Part shown: positions 49,024 to 58,257 of the stretch, piece after piece
How positions within the stretch are numbered: the stretch's first letter is position 1
How the letters are laid out: every line of letters begins with the position of its first letter
Origin: Nocardia iowensis
Lineage (GTDB): Bacteria > Actinomycetota > Actinomycetes > Mycobacteriales > Mycobacteriaceae
Assembly (NCBI RefSeq): GCF_019222765.1
Contig: NZ_CP078145.1
Span: 2,356,001 to 2,420,000 of the forward strand
DNA length: 64,000 bases
Direction: 5' to 3'
Notes under the pieces: generated by a model
What the model saw: the letters and a program-made list of their open reading frames with translations, nothing else
What the model was told of the DNA's origin: nothing
Databases searched by the model: none
Translations under genes and position numbers: made by a program

Positions 49024-49582
49024 CGGCGAAGTGCCTCGGCTCCAACACGTTTCAGTCGATGCGTCCCGAATGTTGCTCTTTGGCAGTGTTATTCGCAGGT
49101 CGTCGGATTGTGACGGCGCGTTCCCTGGCGGCGATTCGACCGCACATGTTCACCTACCCGTCGCCGGATGCTCGACAACGGTCATCCGTGCCCTGCGAAC
49201 ATCTGCCGAGGATGAGGAAGTCGTGGTCTGGTCGACTGCCTGGCAGTTTCCGTGCGAATTCGCGGTGCGACCGCCGGGCAGCGTATAACAGTTGAGTCTC
49301 GTCGGCCGGACAACTCGGCCGCGGCTGGGTTGAGTGAGGGTGAAAGTCAGTTCGGGCGAACCGTTTTCAGAGCCGATATCGAACCATGTGGCATGGGTCT
49401 CACTGATGTCCACATTGTGGCGCGGCGCACAGGTGTGTTGCGGATCCGACCCCTCCCCGTCGATGCTGTGTTAGCCAGAAGGTAACCAGGGCGGTCGCAG
49501 ATTCTGTCGGGGGCGGTTCCCTCCCCGGTCCGGGCGAGCACGGCAGCAGTTCCGTGGCTCGCTTTTTCGAATAAGGAGAGAA
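49024..49582. other. gene-poor stretch before the S1 protease gene
   Basis: About 560 bases without a sound gene. The only structured content I see is a minus-strand remnant resembling a subtilisin inhibitor (49150-49413, listed separately) and the AAGGAG site immediately before the protease start. Base composition is lower in GC than in the neighbours. No tRNA or clear hairpin was found. Confidence 0.5.
49150..49413 (-). pseudogene. possible decayed SSI-like protease inhibitor
   Basis: The frame reads LTFTLTQPSRG, then NCYTLPGGRTANSHGNCQAV. The spacing of the two Cys and the Gly pair is that of the subtilisin inhibitor-like (SSI) signature C-x-P-x3-G-x-H-P-x4-A-C, but the Pro, His, Pro and Ala positions are changed to Thr, Thr, Ala and Asn. 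No signal peptide precedes it and the C-terminal half stops early. It is divergent from a secreted serine protease gene 169 bases away. Inference only. Confidence 0.3.
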
Positions 49583-50287
49583 GTGGCAACGAAATTCAGC
49601 ACGGTGGCGGTCGCTACGGCCGCCATCGCGACGGCCGTCATCGGCGGCGCGGGCACCGCGTCGGCGGCACCGAGCGCGGTACTCGGCGGCAGCTCCGGCA
49701 TCGTCTTCGACAACAATTCGGCGTGCTCGCTGACCGCGATCGGCCACGACAGCGCGGGCAGGCTCGTCGGCATCACCGCGGGCCACTGCGCACCCACCGG
49801 CGCCAGGATGATCGCGGAGCGCACGCCGGAAGCCGGTGTGGTCGGCGTTGTCGCGTTCTCCGACGACGGTAAGGGCCTGGACTACGCGGTACTGGAGCTC
49901 GATCCGGAGCGGGTCACGCCGGTGCGCAGCGTCGGCCCGACCACCATTGCCGGATTCGGCGCCGCGCCCGGTCCCGGCGCCACCGTATGCGCGAGCGGGC
50001 GCACCAGCGGTAGCGACTGTGGCGTCGTATGGGGCGAGCTGGACGGCACCAGCATCAACCAATACTGCTCGAAGCCAGGCGATTCCGGCGGTCCGGTCGT
50101 CGTCGGCGATCAGCTGGTAGGGATGAATCAGGGCAGGCTCACCGGCATCGGCCCGATCGGGTTCGACGTGCCGTGCACCACGGCCGCCAATCCGCTGCAC
50201 TCGCCCGCCTTCTTCCAGCCGATCGCGGTGATCCTCGCCGCCATCAACGCCCAGGGTGGCGTCGGCGCGGGCTTCCAGCCCATCTGA
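49583..50287 (+). CDS. secreted S1 family serine protease
   Basis: Chymotrypsin-like protease of 234 residues with a cleaved signal peptide (about 1-28, ending GTASAAP). Catalytic triad: His in ITAGHC, Asp in LDYAVLEL, Ser in GDSGGP. Cys pairs suggest disulfides. No pro-region is seen, unlike alpha-lytic protease, so it belongs to the short actinobacterial S1 group. GTG start behind AAGGAG. Confidence 0.88.
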   Translation: MATKFSTVAVATAAIATAVIGGAGTASAAPSAVLGGSSGIVFDNNSACSLTAIGHDSAGRLVGITAGHCAPTGARMIAERTPEAGVVGVVAFSDDGKGLDYAVLELDPERVTPVRSVGPTTIAGFGAAPGPGATVCASGRTSGSDCGVVWGELDGTSINQYCSKPGDSGGPVVVGDQLVGMNQGRLTGIGPIGFDVPCTTAANPLHSPAFFQPIAVILAAINAQGGVGAGFQPI

Positions 50288-50307
50288 CACGAAATCGCCT
50301 CGCGGCG

Positions 50308-51132
50308 TCAGGAATTCGCCGCGGCCGCCAGCTCGCGCAGCGCGGCCGCGGTGAATTCGTCCAGCGGATAGAACAATTCGATGGCCAGCTCGGAGAGGGT
50401 GACGTCGGCGGGCGCGCCGAAGGTGGCCATCGTGCTGAACATCGACATCTCGCCCATCGGCGTGCGGATCCGGATCGGCACCTCGAACGGGCTCGGCGGG
50501 CCCGCACCAACTTTCGGTTCGTCCGGCGGATCCGGCAGCCGCGGATAACGGCTCACCTCGTCGTACAGCGCCGTCAGCTGCGGGTCGCCGCTCGCGCCGA
50601 CCTGCCGGGCAAGGCGCTGTTCGAACAACTCGCGAACCTGGCCCAGGTTGGCCAGCCGTGCGGCCAATCCGTCTGGATGCAGCACCAGGCGATATACGTT
50701 GGGCTGCGGCAGCAATAGATGCTCCGGAATTCCGTGCATCAGCACGCCCATCGCGGCATTGCCGGTGACCACGTTCCACAGCCGGTCGACGACGACCGCC
50801 GGATACGGTTCGTGCGCGGTCAGCATCGTGCGCAGCGCGGTCCGCACCGAGGTCAGACCGGCGTCATCGAGACTGCTCTCCCGGTAGGCCGGTGCGTAGT
50901 CGGCGGCGAGCAGCAGGGTGTTGCGTTCGCGCAACGGTACGTCGAGCGTCTCGCACAGCCGCAGCACCATCGTCCGGCTCGGTTTGGCGCGTCCGGTCTC
51001 CACATAGGACAGATGCCGGGCCGAGGTGTCCGCCGCCAACGCCAGGTCGAGCTGGCTGAGCCTGCGCCGCTGCCGCCACTCGCGCAGCAGCATGCCGACG
51101 CGCGACCGGGTTTCCAGCTGGGATTGTGCCAC
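50308..51132 (-). CDS. XRE-family regulator with MmyB-like ligand domain
   Basis: 274 residues: helix-turn-helix at about 10-70 (LREWRQRRRLSQLDLALAA, then SARHLSYVETGRAKPS) and a C-terminal MmyB-like PAS-type ligand domain (YPAVVVDRLWNVVTGNAAM). MmyB-type proteins regulate antibiotic or oxidoreductase genes and may bind fatty acids. Its start is 132 bases from the divergent membrane protein gene, a possible target. Confidence 0.87.
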   Translation of the reverse strand: MAQSQLETRSRVGMLLREWRQRRRLSQLDLALAADTSARHLSYVETGRAKPSRTMVLRLCETLDVPLRERNTLLLAADYAPAYRESSLDDAGLTSVRTALRTMLTAHEPYPAVVVDRLWNVVTGNAAMGVLMHGIPEHLLLPQPNVYRLVLHPDGLAARLANLGQVRELFEQRLARQVGASGDPQLTALYDEVSRYPRLPDPPDEPKVGAGPPSPFEVPIRIRTPMGEMSMFSTMATFGAPADVTLSELAIELFYPLDEFTAAALRELAAAANS

Positions 51133-51264
51133 CTGACCAGGCTAATCATCGACCGTGCCTGGCCGCCATGACCTCAGAGGTTATTGAGACGCTCACCTCA
51201 TGCCCGCCAAGGTGGGGTCCCGGGAGCCGATCGGCTCCGCCGAATCGACCCACCGGAGTTGGAC

Positions 51265-51675
51265 ATGAACACCTTCCTGGCCCCCGAACCGACCTACCGG
51301 ATCGACTTGCTCCGTACCACCCTGCGCGTGGACGGGTGGAGCACCGGCGCCTTCGGGATCGTCATGCTGGCCGGGGCGGCACCCCTGCGTGATCCGCTCG
51401 GCCTGCCGACCACCTGGTCCATCCCGATCGGCGTCGCGATGCTCGGTGGCGCGCTCGCGCTGCTGCTCATCGTGGGAATGCCCGAGATCCCGTTCCGTCA
51501 CGCGTGCGCCGTCGTCGCGGTGAACGCGCTGTCGGCGGTGGGGATGGTAGCTCTCGCGTTGTCCGGTCTGATCGAGCTGACCGGTCTCGGCGTCGCGTTC
51601 CTGTTCATCGGCGCGACGGTGGTCGCGGCCTTCGCCGTGGTCGAGTTCACCGGTGTGCGCCGCGCCGGCTACTGA
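51265..51675 (+). CDS. small four-helix membrane protein
   Basis: 136 residues with about four transmembrane helices (near 28-48, 55-75, 80-102 and 106-128). Start at 51265 follows GGAG with an 8-base gap. Not recognised; divergent from the MmyB-type regulator. Confidence 0.7.
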   Translation: MNTFLAPEPTYRIDLLRTTLRVDGWSTGAFGIVMLAGAAPLRDPLGLPTTWSIPIGVAMLGGALALLLIVGMPEIPFRHACAVVAVNALSAVGMVALALSGLIELTGLGVAFLFIGATVVAAFAVVEFTGVRRAGY

Positions 51676-51777
51676 CCAGGACCGGCGCGGCTGCGGATAG
51701 CTCACGTAGGCAACGACTTTCGTCGTAGCGACAAAAGGGTTTGCGCAGGTTGCGGCGCGGATGAGTAGATATTTCAA

Positions 51778-52266
51778 GTGAACATATCGACGATCGACAT
51801 CCGGCTGTTGACCGCCGACGAGTGGGCCGTTTTCCGGCGGGTGCGATTGCGGGCGCTGGCCGACACGCCGCAGTTCTTCGGGTCGACACTGGCGGAAGCG
51901 CAGGCGCGCACCGAGCAGGATTGGCGAGCGGCGCTGCTGGATCGAGCGCAGTTCGTGGCCACCGCCGATGGCGCCGAGCTGGGCACCGTTGCGGGGTTGC
52001 CCGAGCCCGAACGTGGTGGTGTGCATCTGATTTCGATGTGGGTGGCGCCGGAGGCACGGGGTACCGGGGTGTCCGATCTGCTCGTGCGTGCGGTCATCGA
52101 TTGGGCCGCCGCGGGTGGGCATACGGTGATTCGGCTGGAGGTTGCGGACGGGAACCCGGTGGCCGAACGGCTGTATATCCGCAATGGATTCGTGCGGACC
52201 GGGGTGAGCGGACCGATCAGGCCGGGCGATCCGCGACTGGAATACGAGATGGTGCACAACCTTTAG
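51778..52266 (+). CDS. GNAT family N-acetyltransferase
   Basis: 162 residues; acetyl-CoA loop WVAPEARGTGVSDLLV and C-terminal RLEVADGNPVAERLYIRNGF. GTG start. It resembles the YobR/RimI-like group; substrate unknown. Confidence 0.8.
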   Translation: MNISTIDIRLLTADEWAVFRRVRLRALADTPQFFGSTLAEAQARTEQDWRAALLDRAQFVATADGAELGTVAGLPEPERGGVHLISMWVAPEARGTGVSDLLVRAVIDWAAAGGHTVIRLEVADGNPVAERLYIRNGFVRTGVSGPIRPGDPRLEYEMVHNL

Positions 52267-52317
52267 CGCGCCGCGTTTGCCTGCTCGTCCGCCGGGTATT
52301 CGCCCGTCGATCGGGAG

Positions 52318-53361
52318 GTGACGGGCATGCCGGAGCAGGCCATGGCGCGGCACGGACACCGTTTGGTGGATTGGTCTCGGGGGCCATCGGTGCTCCGCTG
52401 GCGGTCGTGGTGGGGAGTGTTACGGCGGACCGTATCGGAATTTTTGGACGACAACGTCACGGATTGGGCTGCGGCGCTGACGTATTACAGCGTGCTGTCG
52501 ATCTTTCCCGGACTCATCGTGCTCACCGCCATTCTGGGTGCGCTCGGCCCGTCCGCGACACAGTCGCTGATCGACACCATTCAGGAGATCGGACCGGGTA
52601 GCGGAACCGCGTTGCTCGTCGACGCACTCGAACAGCTACAGGGATCGCGGCAAATAGCGGGGCCATTGGCCCTTATCGGTCTCGGTACCGCGCTGTGGAC
52701 GGCGTCCGGATATATCGGGGCCTTTATGCGGGCATCCAACGCGATCTATGACATCGAAGAGGGGCGGCCGATCTGGAAGACCGTTCCGGTGCGCATCGCA
52801 TTGACCGCGACAATGGTGGTGTTGATCGCGTTATGCGTCATCGGTGTCGTGGCCACGGGCACGATCGCCGAACGCCTCGGCCGGTGGCTCGGCGTCGGAT
52901 CGGCCGGGGTGCTGGTGTGGGATATCGCGAAATGGCCGGTGCTCGCGGTGCTGGTCAGTTTGGCGTTCGCGCTGTTGTACTGGGCCGCGCCGAACGCGCA
53001 GCAGCCGGGCTTCCGGTGGTTGAGCCCCGGCAGCGTGCTCGCCGTGGTTTTGTGGATCGCCGCCTCGGCCGGATTCGCGGTGTATGTCGCCAATTTCGGC
53101 TCCTACAACAAGGTTTACGGCTCGCTGGGCGGTGTCGCCGTCTTCCTGGTGTGGCTGTGGCTCTCCAATGTCGCGGTGCTGCTCGGCGCGGAATTCGATG
53201 CCGAACTAGCCCGCGGCCGCCGCATCGAACAAGGACTGCCGCCGGGCGAGGAGCCATTCCTGCCGCCGCGCGATACCCGCGCCATGTCGGATGAGGACGC
53301 CGAAAAACACGGTGCTGTCGAAAAAAACGGTGCCACTGAGAAAAAGGGCGAAGCAAAATAG
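52318..53361 (+). CDS. YihY/BrkB family membrane protein
   Basis: 347 residues with six transmembrane helices between about 45 and 300; characteristic DWAAALTYYSVLSIFPGL, NAIYDIEEGRPIWK and YGSLGGVAVFLVWLWLSN. The charged C-terminal tail ends in repeated Glu/Lys-rich motifs (HGAVEKNGATEKKG). Role unsettled; the family was once thought to be RNase BN. The next gene, 35 bases on, encodes a tail-anchored repeat protein, so the two are probably cotranscribed. Confidence 0.87.
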   Translation: MTGMPEQAMARHGHRLVDWSRGPSVLRWRSWWGVLRRTVSEFLDDNVTDWAAALTYYSVLSIFPGLIVLTAILGALGPSATQSLIDTIQEIGPGSGTALLVDALEQLQGSRQIAGPLALIGLGTALWTASGYIGAFMRASNAIYDIEEGRPIWKTVPVRIALTATMVVLIALCVIGVVATGTIAERLGRWLGVGSAGVLVWDIAKWPVLAVLVSLAFALLYWAAPNAQQPGFRWLSPGSVLAVVLWIAASAGFAVYVANFGSYNKVYGSLGGVAVFLVWLWLSNVAVLLGAEFDAELARGRRIEQGLPPGEEPFLPPRDTRAMSDEDAEKHGAVEKNGATEKKGEAK

Positions 53362-53396
53362 TCAGCTGCCGATTCCGCAGCAGACAGGAGGCAATC

Positions 53397-54539
53397 ATGA
53401 GCCCGGCAAAACCCCCGGAGCACGAGACGGACAAGTTCCACGAGGTAGCCGAGGCCGCCCGCGGAAAAGCGGCCGAAGCCGAACAACGCGCTGCGGAGAA
53501 GGCCGCGGAACTGCGTCGAACGGCGGAGCAGAAGGCCGCCGAAGTCGCGCGAAAGGCGGAAGAGAAGGCTGCTGAGGAAGCCCGCCAAAACGAGGCCGCT
53601 GCTGCCGAGGCACGGCGGAAGGCCGAGGCAAAGAAGGCGGCGGCAAAGAAAAAGGCCGCCGAAGCGATCCGGCGCGCCGCCGAACGAAGTGATGCGGCGC
53701 CAGGGCAGGCGCCCGTTGTCGGTGCGGGTGTCGAATCCGCTGCGCCGGGGAAGGGCGCCGAGTCGGCAGCGCCGGACACGGGCGCGGAGCCAGTGGTACC
53801 GAACGCGGGTGTCGAGTCAGCGGTGCCGGACAAGGGTGCTGAGTCAGCAGTGCCGGGCAAGAGTGCCAAGTCCGCGGTACCTGACAAGAGTGTCGAGTCA
53901 GCAACGCCGGACAAGGGTGCCGAGTCAGCAGTGCCGGACACGGGCGTTGAATCGGCAGGGCCCGACACAGGCGCCGAGCCAGCGGTACCTAGCAAGAGTG
54001 CCGAGTCAGCTGTGCCGGACGCGGGTGTCGAGTCGGCGGTGCCGGGCAAGAGCGTCGAGTCGGCGGTGCCGGACGCGAGTGCCGAGTCGGCGGTGTCCGA
54101 CAAGAGTGCCGAGTCGGCGGTGCCGGACGCGGGTGTCGGGTCGGCGGTGCCGGACGCGGGCGCCGAGTCGGCGGTGCCGGGCAAGAGCGTCGAGTCGGCG
54201 GTGCCGGACGCGGGTGCCGAGTCGGCGGTGTCCGACAAGGGTGCCGAGTCGGCGGTGTCCGACAAGAGTGCCGCGTCGGCGGTGCCCGACAAGAGTGCCG
54301 CGTCGGCGGTGCCCGACAAGAGCGCCGAGTCAGCGGTGCCCGACAAGAGTGCCGCGTCGGCGGTGCCCGACAAGAGCGCCGAGTCAGCGGTGCCCGACAA
54401 GACTGCCGCGTCGGCTGTCTCGGACCTCGTGGCCGACGAAAGCCGTCCACTGGACGTCGCGCGCCGACAGCCCGGGGCACTTGCCGCGCTCGCCGCGCTG
54501 GTCGTGTTCGTCCTGTGGCGGGTATTGCGCCGCCGCTGA
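53397..54539 (+). CDS. tail-anchored repeat protein with coiled-coil N-terminus
   Basis: 380 residues. Residues about 15-98 are an Ala/Glu/Lys/Arg-rich coiled coil (AAEKAAELRRTAEQKAAEVA). Residues 111-344 are 26 tandem 9-residue repeats with consensus (G/S)(A/V)ESAVPDK. The last 22 residues are a hydrophobic helix ending LWRVLRRR, a C-terminal membrane anchor with positive residues on the cytosolic side. No enzyme domain. A rod-like structural or surface-spacing role is an inference. Start ATG behind GGAGG. Repeat number probably varies between strains. Confidence 0.8.
   Translation: MSPAKPPEHETDKFHEVAEAARGKAAEAEQRAAEKAAELRRTAEQKAAEVARKAEEKAAEEARQNEAAAAEARRKAEAKKAAAKKKAAEAIRRAAERSDAAPGQAPVVGAGVESAAPGKGAESAAPDTGAEPVVPNAGVESAVPDKGAESAVPGKSAKSAVPDKSVESATPDKGAESAVPDTGVESAGPDTGAEPAVPSKSAESAVPDAGVESAVPGKSVESAVPDASAESAVSDKSAESAVPDAGVGSAVPDAGAESAVPGKSVESAVPDAGAESAVSDKGAESAVSDKSAASAVPDKSAASAVPDKSAESAVPDKSAASAVPDKSAESAVPDKTAASAVSDLVADESRPLDVARRQPGALAALAALVVFVLWRVLRRR
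53727..54428 (+). repeat. 27-bp coding minisatellite, 26 copies
   Basis: Perfectly in-frame 27-base units encoding (G/S)(A/V)ESAVPDK, with no spacers. The 3' copies are nearly identical at DNA level (the unit around GTGCCCGACAAGAG recurs), while the 5' copies are more diverged, which suggests recent expansion from the 3' side. All six frames are open across it, which produces spurious long reading frames on both strands. Confidence 0.95.
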
Positions 54540-54549
54540 GCGGACCCGG

Positions 54550-55110
54550 TCAGCCGAGCGCGGATTCCAGTTTGCCTAGGAAACGACCGAAGTGGGGATC
54601 GGACTCCGGGATCGCGAATCTATCGATGTCCCACCAGTGTTCGGTGCTGAACTCGCGCGGGTCGAGGGTGTAGGGATGCGAGCGGGTGCCTCGGATGAGG
54701 TACCAGAGGCTGACGTCCTCATGGCCGCTGTCCATACCGACGGTGGTGGTGATCGTGAGGAACAGCGGATCGGTGCCGGTCACCGTGAAATCGGCGCGAA
54801 TGCCGATCTCCTCGGTTGCCTCGCGCCGCGCGGCCTCGAGCGGATGCTCGCCGGGGTCGACATGCCCGCCGGTCGGCAACCACAGTCCGGCGAGGCGATG
54901 GCGGCCGAGCAGCACCGCCCGCGCCTCCGGATCGACGAGCACGGCGTAGCAGACCAGATGCCGGCGCGGTGTCGCCGGTTTCACGCGGCGGAACACATCG
55001 TCGGTCGACGCCAGCCACGCCAAGGTCTCCTCGATGTGCTCCCGCTCGAGCCCATCGAAAGGTGCGATCCCACTCACGATCTCGGCGACAACAGCAGTCG
55101 CAGCTTCCAT
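54550..55110 (-). CDS. Nudix hydrolase
   Basis: 186 residues. The Nudix box G-x5-E-x7-R-E-x2-E-E-x-G is present as GHVDPGEHPLEAARREATEE followed by IG. ATG at 55110 by homology. The N-terminal 40 residues are helical (EIVSGIAPFDGLEREHIEE in part). Probably hydrolyses a nucleoside-diphosphate-linked compound; substrate unknown. Stops are convergent with the repeat protein gene, 10 bases apart. Confidence 0.85.
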   Translation of the reverse strand: MEAATAVVAEIVSGIAPFDGLEREHIEETLAWLASTDDVFRRVKPATPRRHLVCYAVLVDPEARAVLLGRHRLAGLWLPTGGHVDPGEHPLEAARREATEEIGIRADFTVTGTDPLFLTITTTVGMDSGHEDVSLWYLIRGTRSHPYTLDPREFSTEHWWDIDRFAIPESDPHFGRFLGKLESALG

Positions 55111-55190
55111 AGCCGCGCACTGTAGCGCCGCCCACCGACAAGATCCGACCGTCGCACCGGTCCATGTCCACCGGTCGGACCCACACCGAC

Positions 55191-55234
55191 TGTGGCAGTC
55201 GCACACCCTGTTCACCGGGTGTGCGGCTGCCACA
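55191..55234 (-). terminator. 18-bp hairpin after the membrane protein gene
   Basis: Two 18-base arms (55191-55208 and 55217-55234) are complementary at 17 positions with one G-T wobble, around an 8-base loop. It lies just beyond the stop of the 55267-55965 gene on the minus strand, so it is a likely terminator for it. Confidence 0.6.
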
Positions 55235-55266
55235 AAGGGTGTGCGGAACGTCCCGCGGCCGGGGAG

Positions 55267-55965
55267 TCAGGCGGGGATGGGTGCGTGTCGTAGGCGGAGG
55301 AGGGTGACCCCGTAGGTGACGAGCCAGACTACCCACAGCAGCCAGCTGACGAGGCTGAGCAGGGCGAGCGGTCCCGCATGGTCGATGATCGCAGGGGTGA
55401 GGAGTGCGGAGGTGAACAGGCCGGTGGCCGAGGTCAAGCCGAGAACGGCGTGCCAGCGGCGGATGAGGCCGGTGCGAAAGCCGCCGAGTGACAGGCCGAG
55501 CAGCGCGGTGGCCAGGAAGGTGCCGTTGAGGGCGAACAGCGCATTGTGAAAGGCCCACAGTCCGGCGGTGGCCGTGGCGGTGTGATCGGTGGTGGCACTG
55601 AGGGCGAGGCGGATCGCGACGATGCCTGCGAAGGTGGCGTTCTGCAGGAGCAGCCCTGCGAAGCCGAGCAGTGACCAGCCCGAGCCCGCGGCGCGTTCGC
55701 GCGGCCAGAGGACGGCGACGGCGGCGGCGCCGAATACGGTCGCGCACACCCAGGCGATGGGTGTGAGAGCCATAGCGAATTCGGCGAGTCCGGCTTTCGT
55801 GGTGAAGAAGGTGTTGACCTCGTCGATGTCGGCGCCGACCACGGGCATGCCCGCCGGTTCGATGATGAGGTTCGCGCCGACGATGACGAAAGCGAAGCCA
55901 AGGGCGGCGAACCCGCCGATGCGGGAGAAGGGCCAGGCGCCTGCGCGCTCTGTTGTAGCTGTCAT
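55267..55965 (-). CDS. multi-pass membrane protein of unknown function
   Basis: 232 residues with about six transmembrane helices, resembling DUF4386-type actinobacterial membrane proteins (NTFFTTKAGLAEFA, WAFHNALFALNGTFLA). Start at 55965 is only 16 bases from the GTG of the divergent TetR frame, and overlaps a short palindrome, so the TetR protein probably controls it. Confidence 0.72.
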   Translation of the reverse strand: MTATTERAGAWPFSRIGGFAALGFAFVIVGANLIIEPAGMPVVGADIDEVNTFFTTKAGLAEFAMALTPIAWVCATVFGAAAVAVLWPRERAAGSGWSLLGFAGLLLQNATFAGIVAIRLALSATTDHTATATAGLWAFHNALFALNGTFLATALLGLSLGGFRTGLIRRWHAVLGLTSATGLFTSALLTPAIIDHAGPLALLSLVSWLLWVVWLVTYGVTLLRLRHAPIPA

Positions 55966-55977
55966 ATATTGAATATA
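55965..55977. promoter_or_regulatory. TATATT-G-AATATA palindrome between divergent genes
   Basis: Perfect 6-bp half-sites around one base, AT-only in a GC-rich context. It contains a TANNNT-type -10 hexamer on each strand (TATATT), so the divergent membrane protein and tetR promoters may overlap here and be shut together by the TetR product. Confidence 0.5.
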
Positions 55978-56005
55978 GGCAGTGAAAAGTGAAAGGGGAA
56001 CCCCA

Positions 56006-56638
56006 TTGGCCGAGGAGCCGACCCGGCGCCGCTACGACTCGTTGCGTCGCATTGCCCAGGCGCAGCAGACGAGCGCGGAAATCGCCCGCGCCGCACGCAC
56101 TTTGTTCGTGGCCAAGGGCTGGGCCGCCACGACGGTGCGCGACGTGGCCCGCGAGGCCGGTGTCTCGGTACCGACGGTCTACGCGGCCTACGGCAACAAG
56201 ACCGGGCTGATCATGGCGTTGGCCGACGCCGCGGATCTGTCCGCTGACCTGCCGCGCTTGCTCACCGACCTGGAGACAACGGTCGATCCACGGCGGCAAC
56301 TGGCGGCGATGGCGGGATACGACCGCAGGTTGTTCGAGCGTGCAGGCGACGTGATCATGCTGCTGCGCGAGGCCGGGCGCACGGAATCCGAACTGGCGCA
56401 GGCCTATCGCGCCGCCCGCGCCCGCGCCGACGACGCGCACCGGCAGGTGCTGGCCGCATGGCCACCCGGCACGTTGCGGCGCGACCTGGATGTGGCGACC
56501 GCCCTCGACATCTACGCGGCGATCTGCAACATCGACGTCTACACAGAACTCACCGTCGAGCGCGGCTGGTCGCCGGAGCGGGTCGAAACATGGTGGGGGA
56601 GTGTGCTCGTCCGCGAGCTGCTCGGCGAGGCACGGTGA
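56006..56638 (+). CDS. TetR/AcrR family transcriptional regulator
   Basis: 210 residues; helix-turn-helix at about 25-70 (GWAATTVRDVAREAGVSVPTV, given in full at 20 as GWAATTVRDVAREAGVSVPT). The TTG at 56006 is preferred because AAGGGGA precedes it by 6 bases; a GTG at 55982 is in frame. Divergent from the membrane protein gene, with which it shares a tiny promoter region, so autoregulation and control of that gene are likely. Confidence 0.82.
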   Translation: MAEEPTRRRYDSLRRIAQAQQTSAEIARAARTLFVAKGWAATTVRDVAREAGVSVPTVYAAYGNKTGLIMALADAADLSADLPRLLTDLETTVDPRRQLAAMAGYDRRLFERAGDVIMLLREAGRTESELAQAYRAARARADDAHRQVLAAWPPGTLRRDLDVATALDIYAAICNIDVYTELTVERGWSPERVETWWGSVLVRELLGEAR

Positions 56639-56659
56639 CGGCTTCGTCGACAGAGCTGC

Positions 56660-57547
56660 TTACGGTCGCAGCACCGAAACCAGGAACTCGGTCTGGTCGT
56701 AGACGGCCTTCTCGAACACGTCGTCGAAGTAGATGTCGAAATGCCCAGCGGGGTAACGCTTAACCACCGCGTGCTTGGTTCGTTCGGCCGCCCGCAGCGC
56801 GGATTTGACCGGAGTGATCGAGTCGTTGTCGCACAACGCGTACAGCACCGGCATCTTCAGTGCCTTGGCCCGCTTGCCCGGCGAATCGAACAGCGCCGAA
56901 AAAGCAACGCGCGCAGCTACCTTCGGCTTGTAGTTTTCGCTCTCCTCGGCCAGCCTGCCGTTGCCCTCCGGCACGTCGGCCGCGCTCATCAGCGCCGCCG
57001 ACCGTTTGCGCCCCGCCAGCCGGATACCGACGTGCTTACGCCGGATCGGGCCGATCAGCAGATCGGTGGCGGCGATGGCGGTGACCTTGGTCATGCTGAT
57101 CGGGCCCTTCGCCAACGCGCACGCCAGCCCGCTGGTGAACGGAACCTGCGCGACCACCGCGGCCAGATACGCGTCGTCGGGCGCCACCGAAAGCACGTGA
57201 CCGCCGCTGAACGAGGTGCCCCACAAGGCGATCCGGGTCGCGTCGATACCGCGGATGGTGCGCGCGAAGGCAATGGCGGAATGCCAGTCCTCGCGCTGGC
57301 GGCCGATCCGGATCACCTGGCGCGGCTCGCCTTGGCTGGCGCCGAAATGCCGGTAGTCGAATACCAGGACCGCCATGCCAGCGGCGGCGAAGCGCCGCGC
57401 GTACCGGTCGAGTCCCATCTCTCGGTTCGCCCCCAGGCCGTGTCCCATGACCACGAGCGGGCGGGGCTTCGGCGCGCCGTCCGGGCGGTAGAGCCAGGCG
57501 GCGCACTGCTCGCTTCCGGAGGGGAAGCCGACCTCCACACGTTCCAT
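56660..57547 (-). CDS. alpha/beta hydrolase (dienelactone hydrolase-like)
   Basis: 295 residues. Oxyanion strand VVMGHGLGANREMGLD, nucleophile elbow GTSFSGGH with Ser, and a C-terminal His in YPAGHFDIYFDD; Asp in CDNDSI. Start at 57547 (MERVEVGF) by homology; a longer frame would run into rnpB. Stops are convergent with tetR, 21 bases apart. Substrate unknown. Confidence 0.85.
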   Translation of the reverse strand: MERVEVGFPSGSEQCAAWLYRPDGAPKPRPLVVMGHGLGANREMGLDRYARRFAAAGMAVLVFDYRHFGASQGEPRQVIRIGRQREDWHSAIAFARTIRGIDATRIALWGTSFSGGHVLSVAPDDAYLAAVVAQVPFTSGLACALAKGPISMTKVTAIAATDLLIGPIRRKHVGIRLAGRKRSAALMSAADVPEGNGRLAEESENYKPKVAARVAFSALFDSPGKRAKALKMPVLYALCDNDSITPVKSALRAAERTKHAVVKRYPAGHFDIYFDDVFEKAVYDQTEFLVSVLRP

Positions 57548-57617
57548 GGCACCCAACCGTACTGCGTTGGCGGGCCCCGCACCCTGGCGGAGTGCGCGGT
57601 GACCAGTACTCTGGTAC

Positions 57618-58039
<422 letters not shown>

Positions 58040-58257
58040 CTTGGGTCGGCTCCTGTCGTCGGTCGCGGTTGGTTGCGTCGGGTTGTCGCCGTGGCGAACT
58101 CGGCGTTAACGGTTGAGATCCACTCCGCGGTCAGTTGATTGGGCCGACCGGGACGCGCGGCAAGCCAGTACATTGTCGGTCGAGGTTTTGTGCGGTGTGT
58201 CCGATTCGGAGTGGCCGCAGGATCGACTGCTAGGAGATCGTCATCAACGTTCACCCC

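Noticed and set aside
52955..54400. 481-codon minus-strand frame with SGTADSALL-like repeats
   Set aside because: It mirrors the 27-bp coding repeat; the plus-strand frame has a ribosome site, coiled coil and membrane anchor, so it is the real gene.
53727..54428. CRISPR-like array
   Set aside because: The repeats are contiguous 27-bp coding units with no spacers.
53689..54579. 296-codon plus-strand frame with Arg/Cys/Thr-rich repeats
   Set aside because: Another shadow of the same repeat, in a different frame, without a proper start site.
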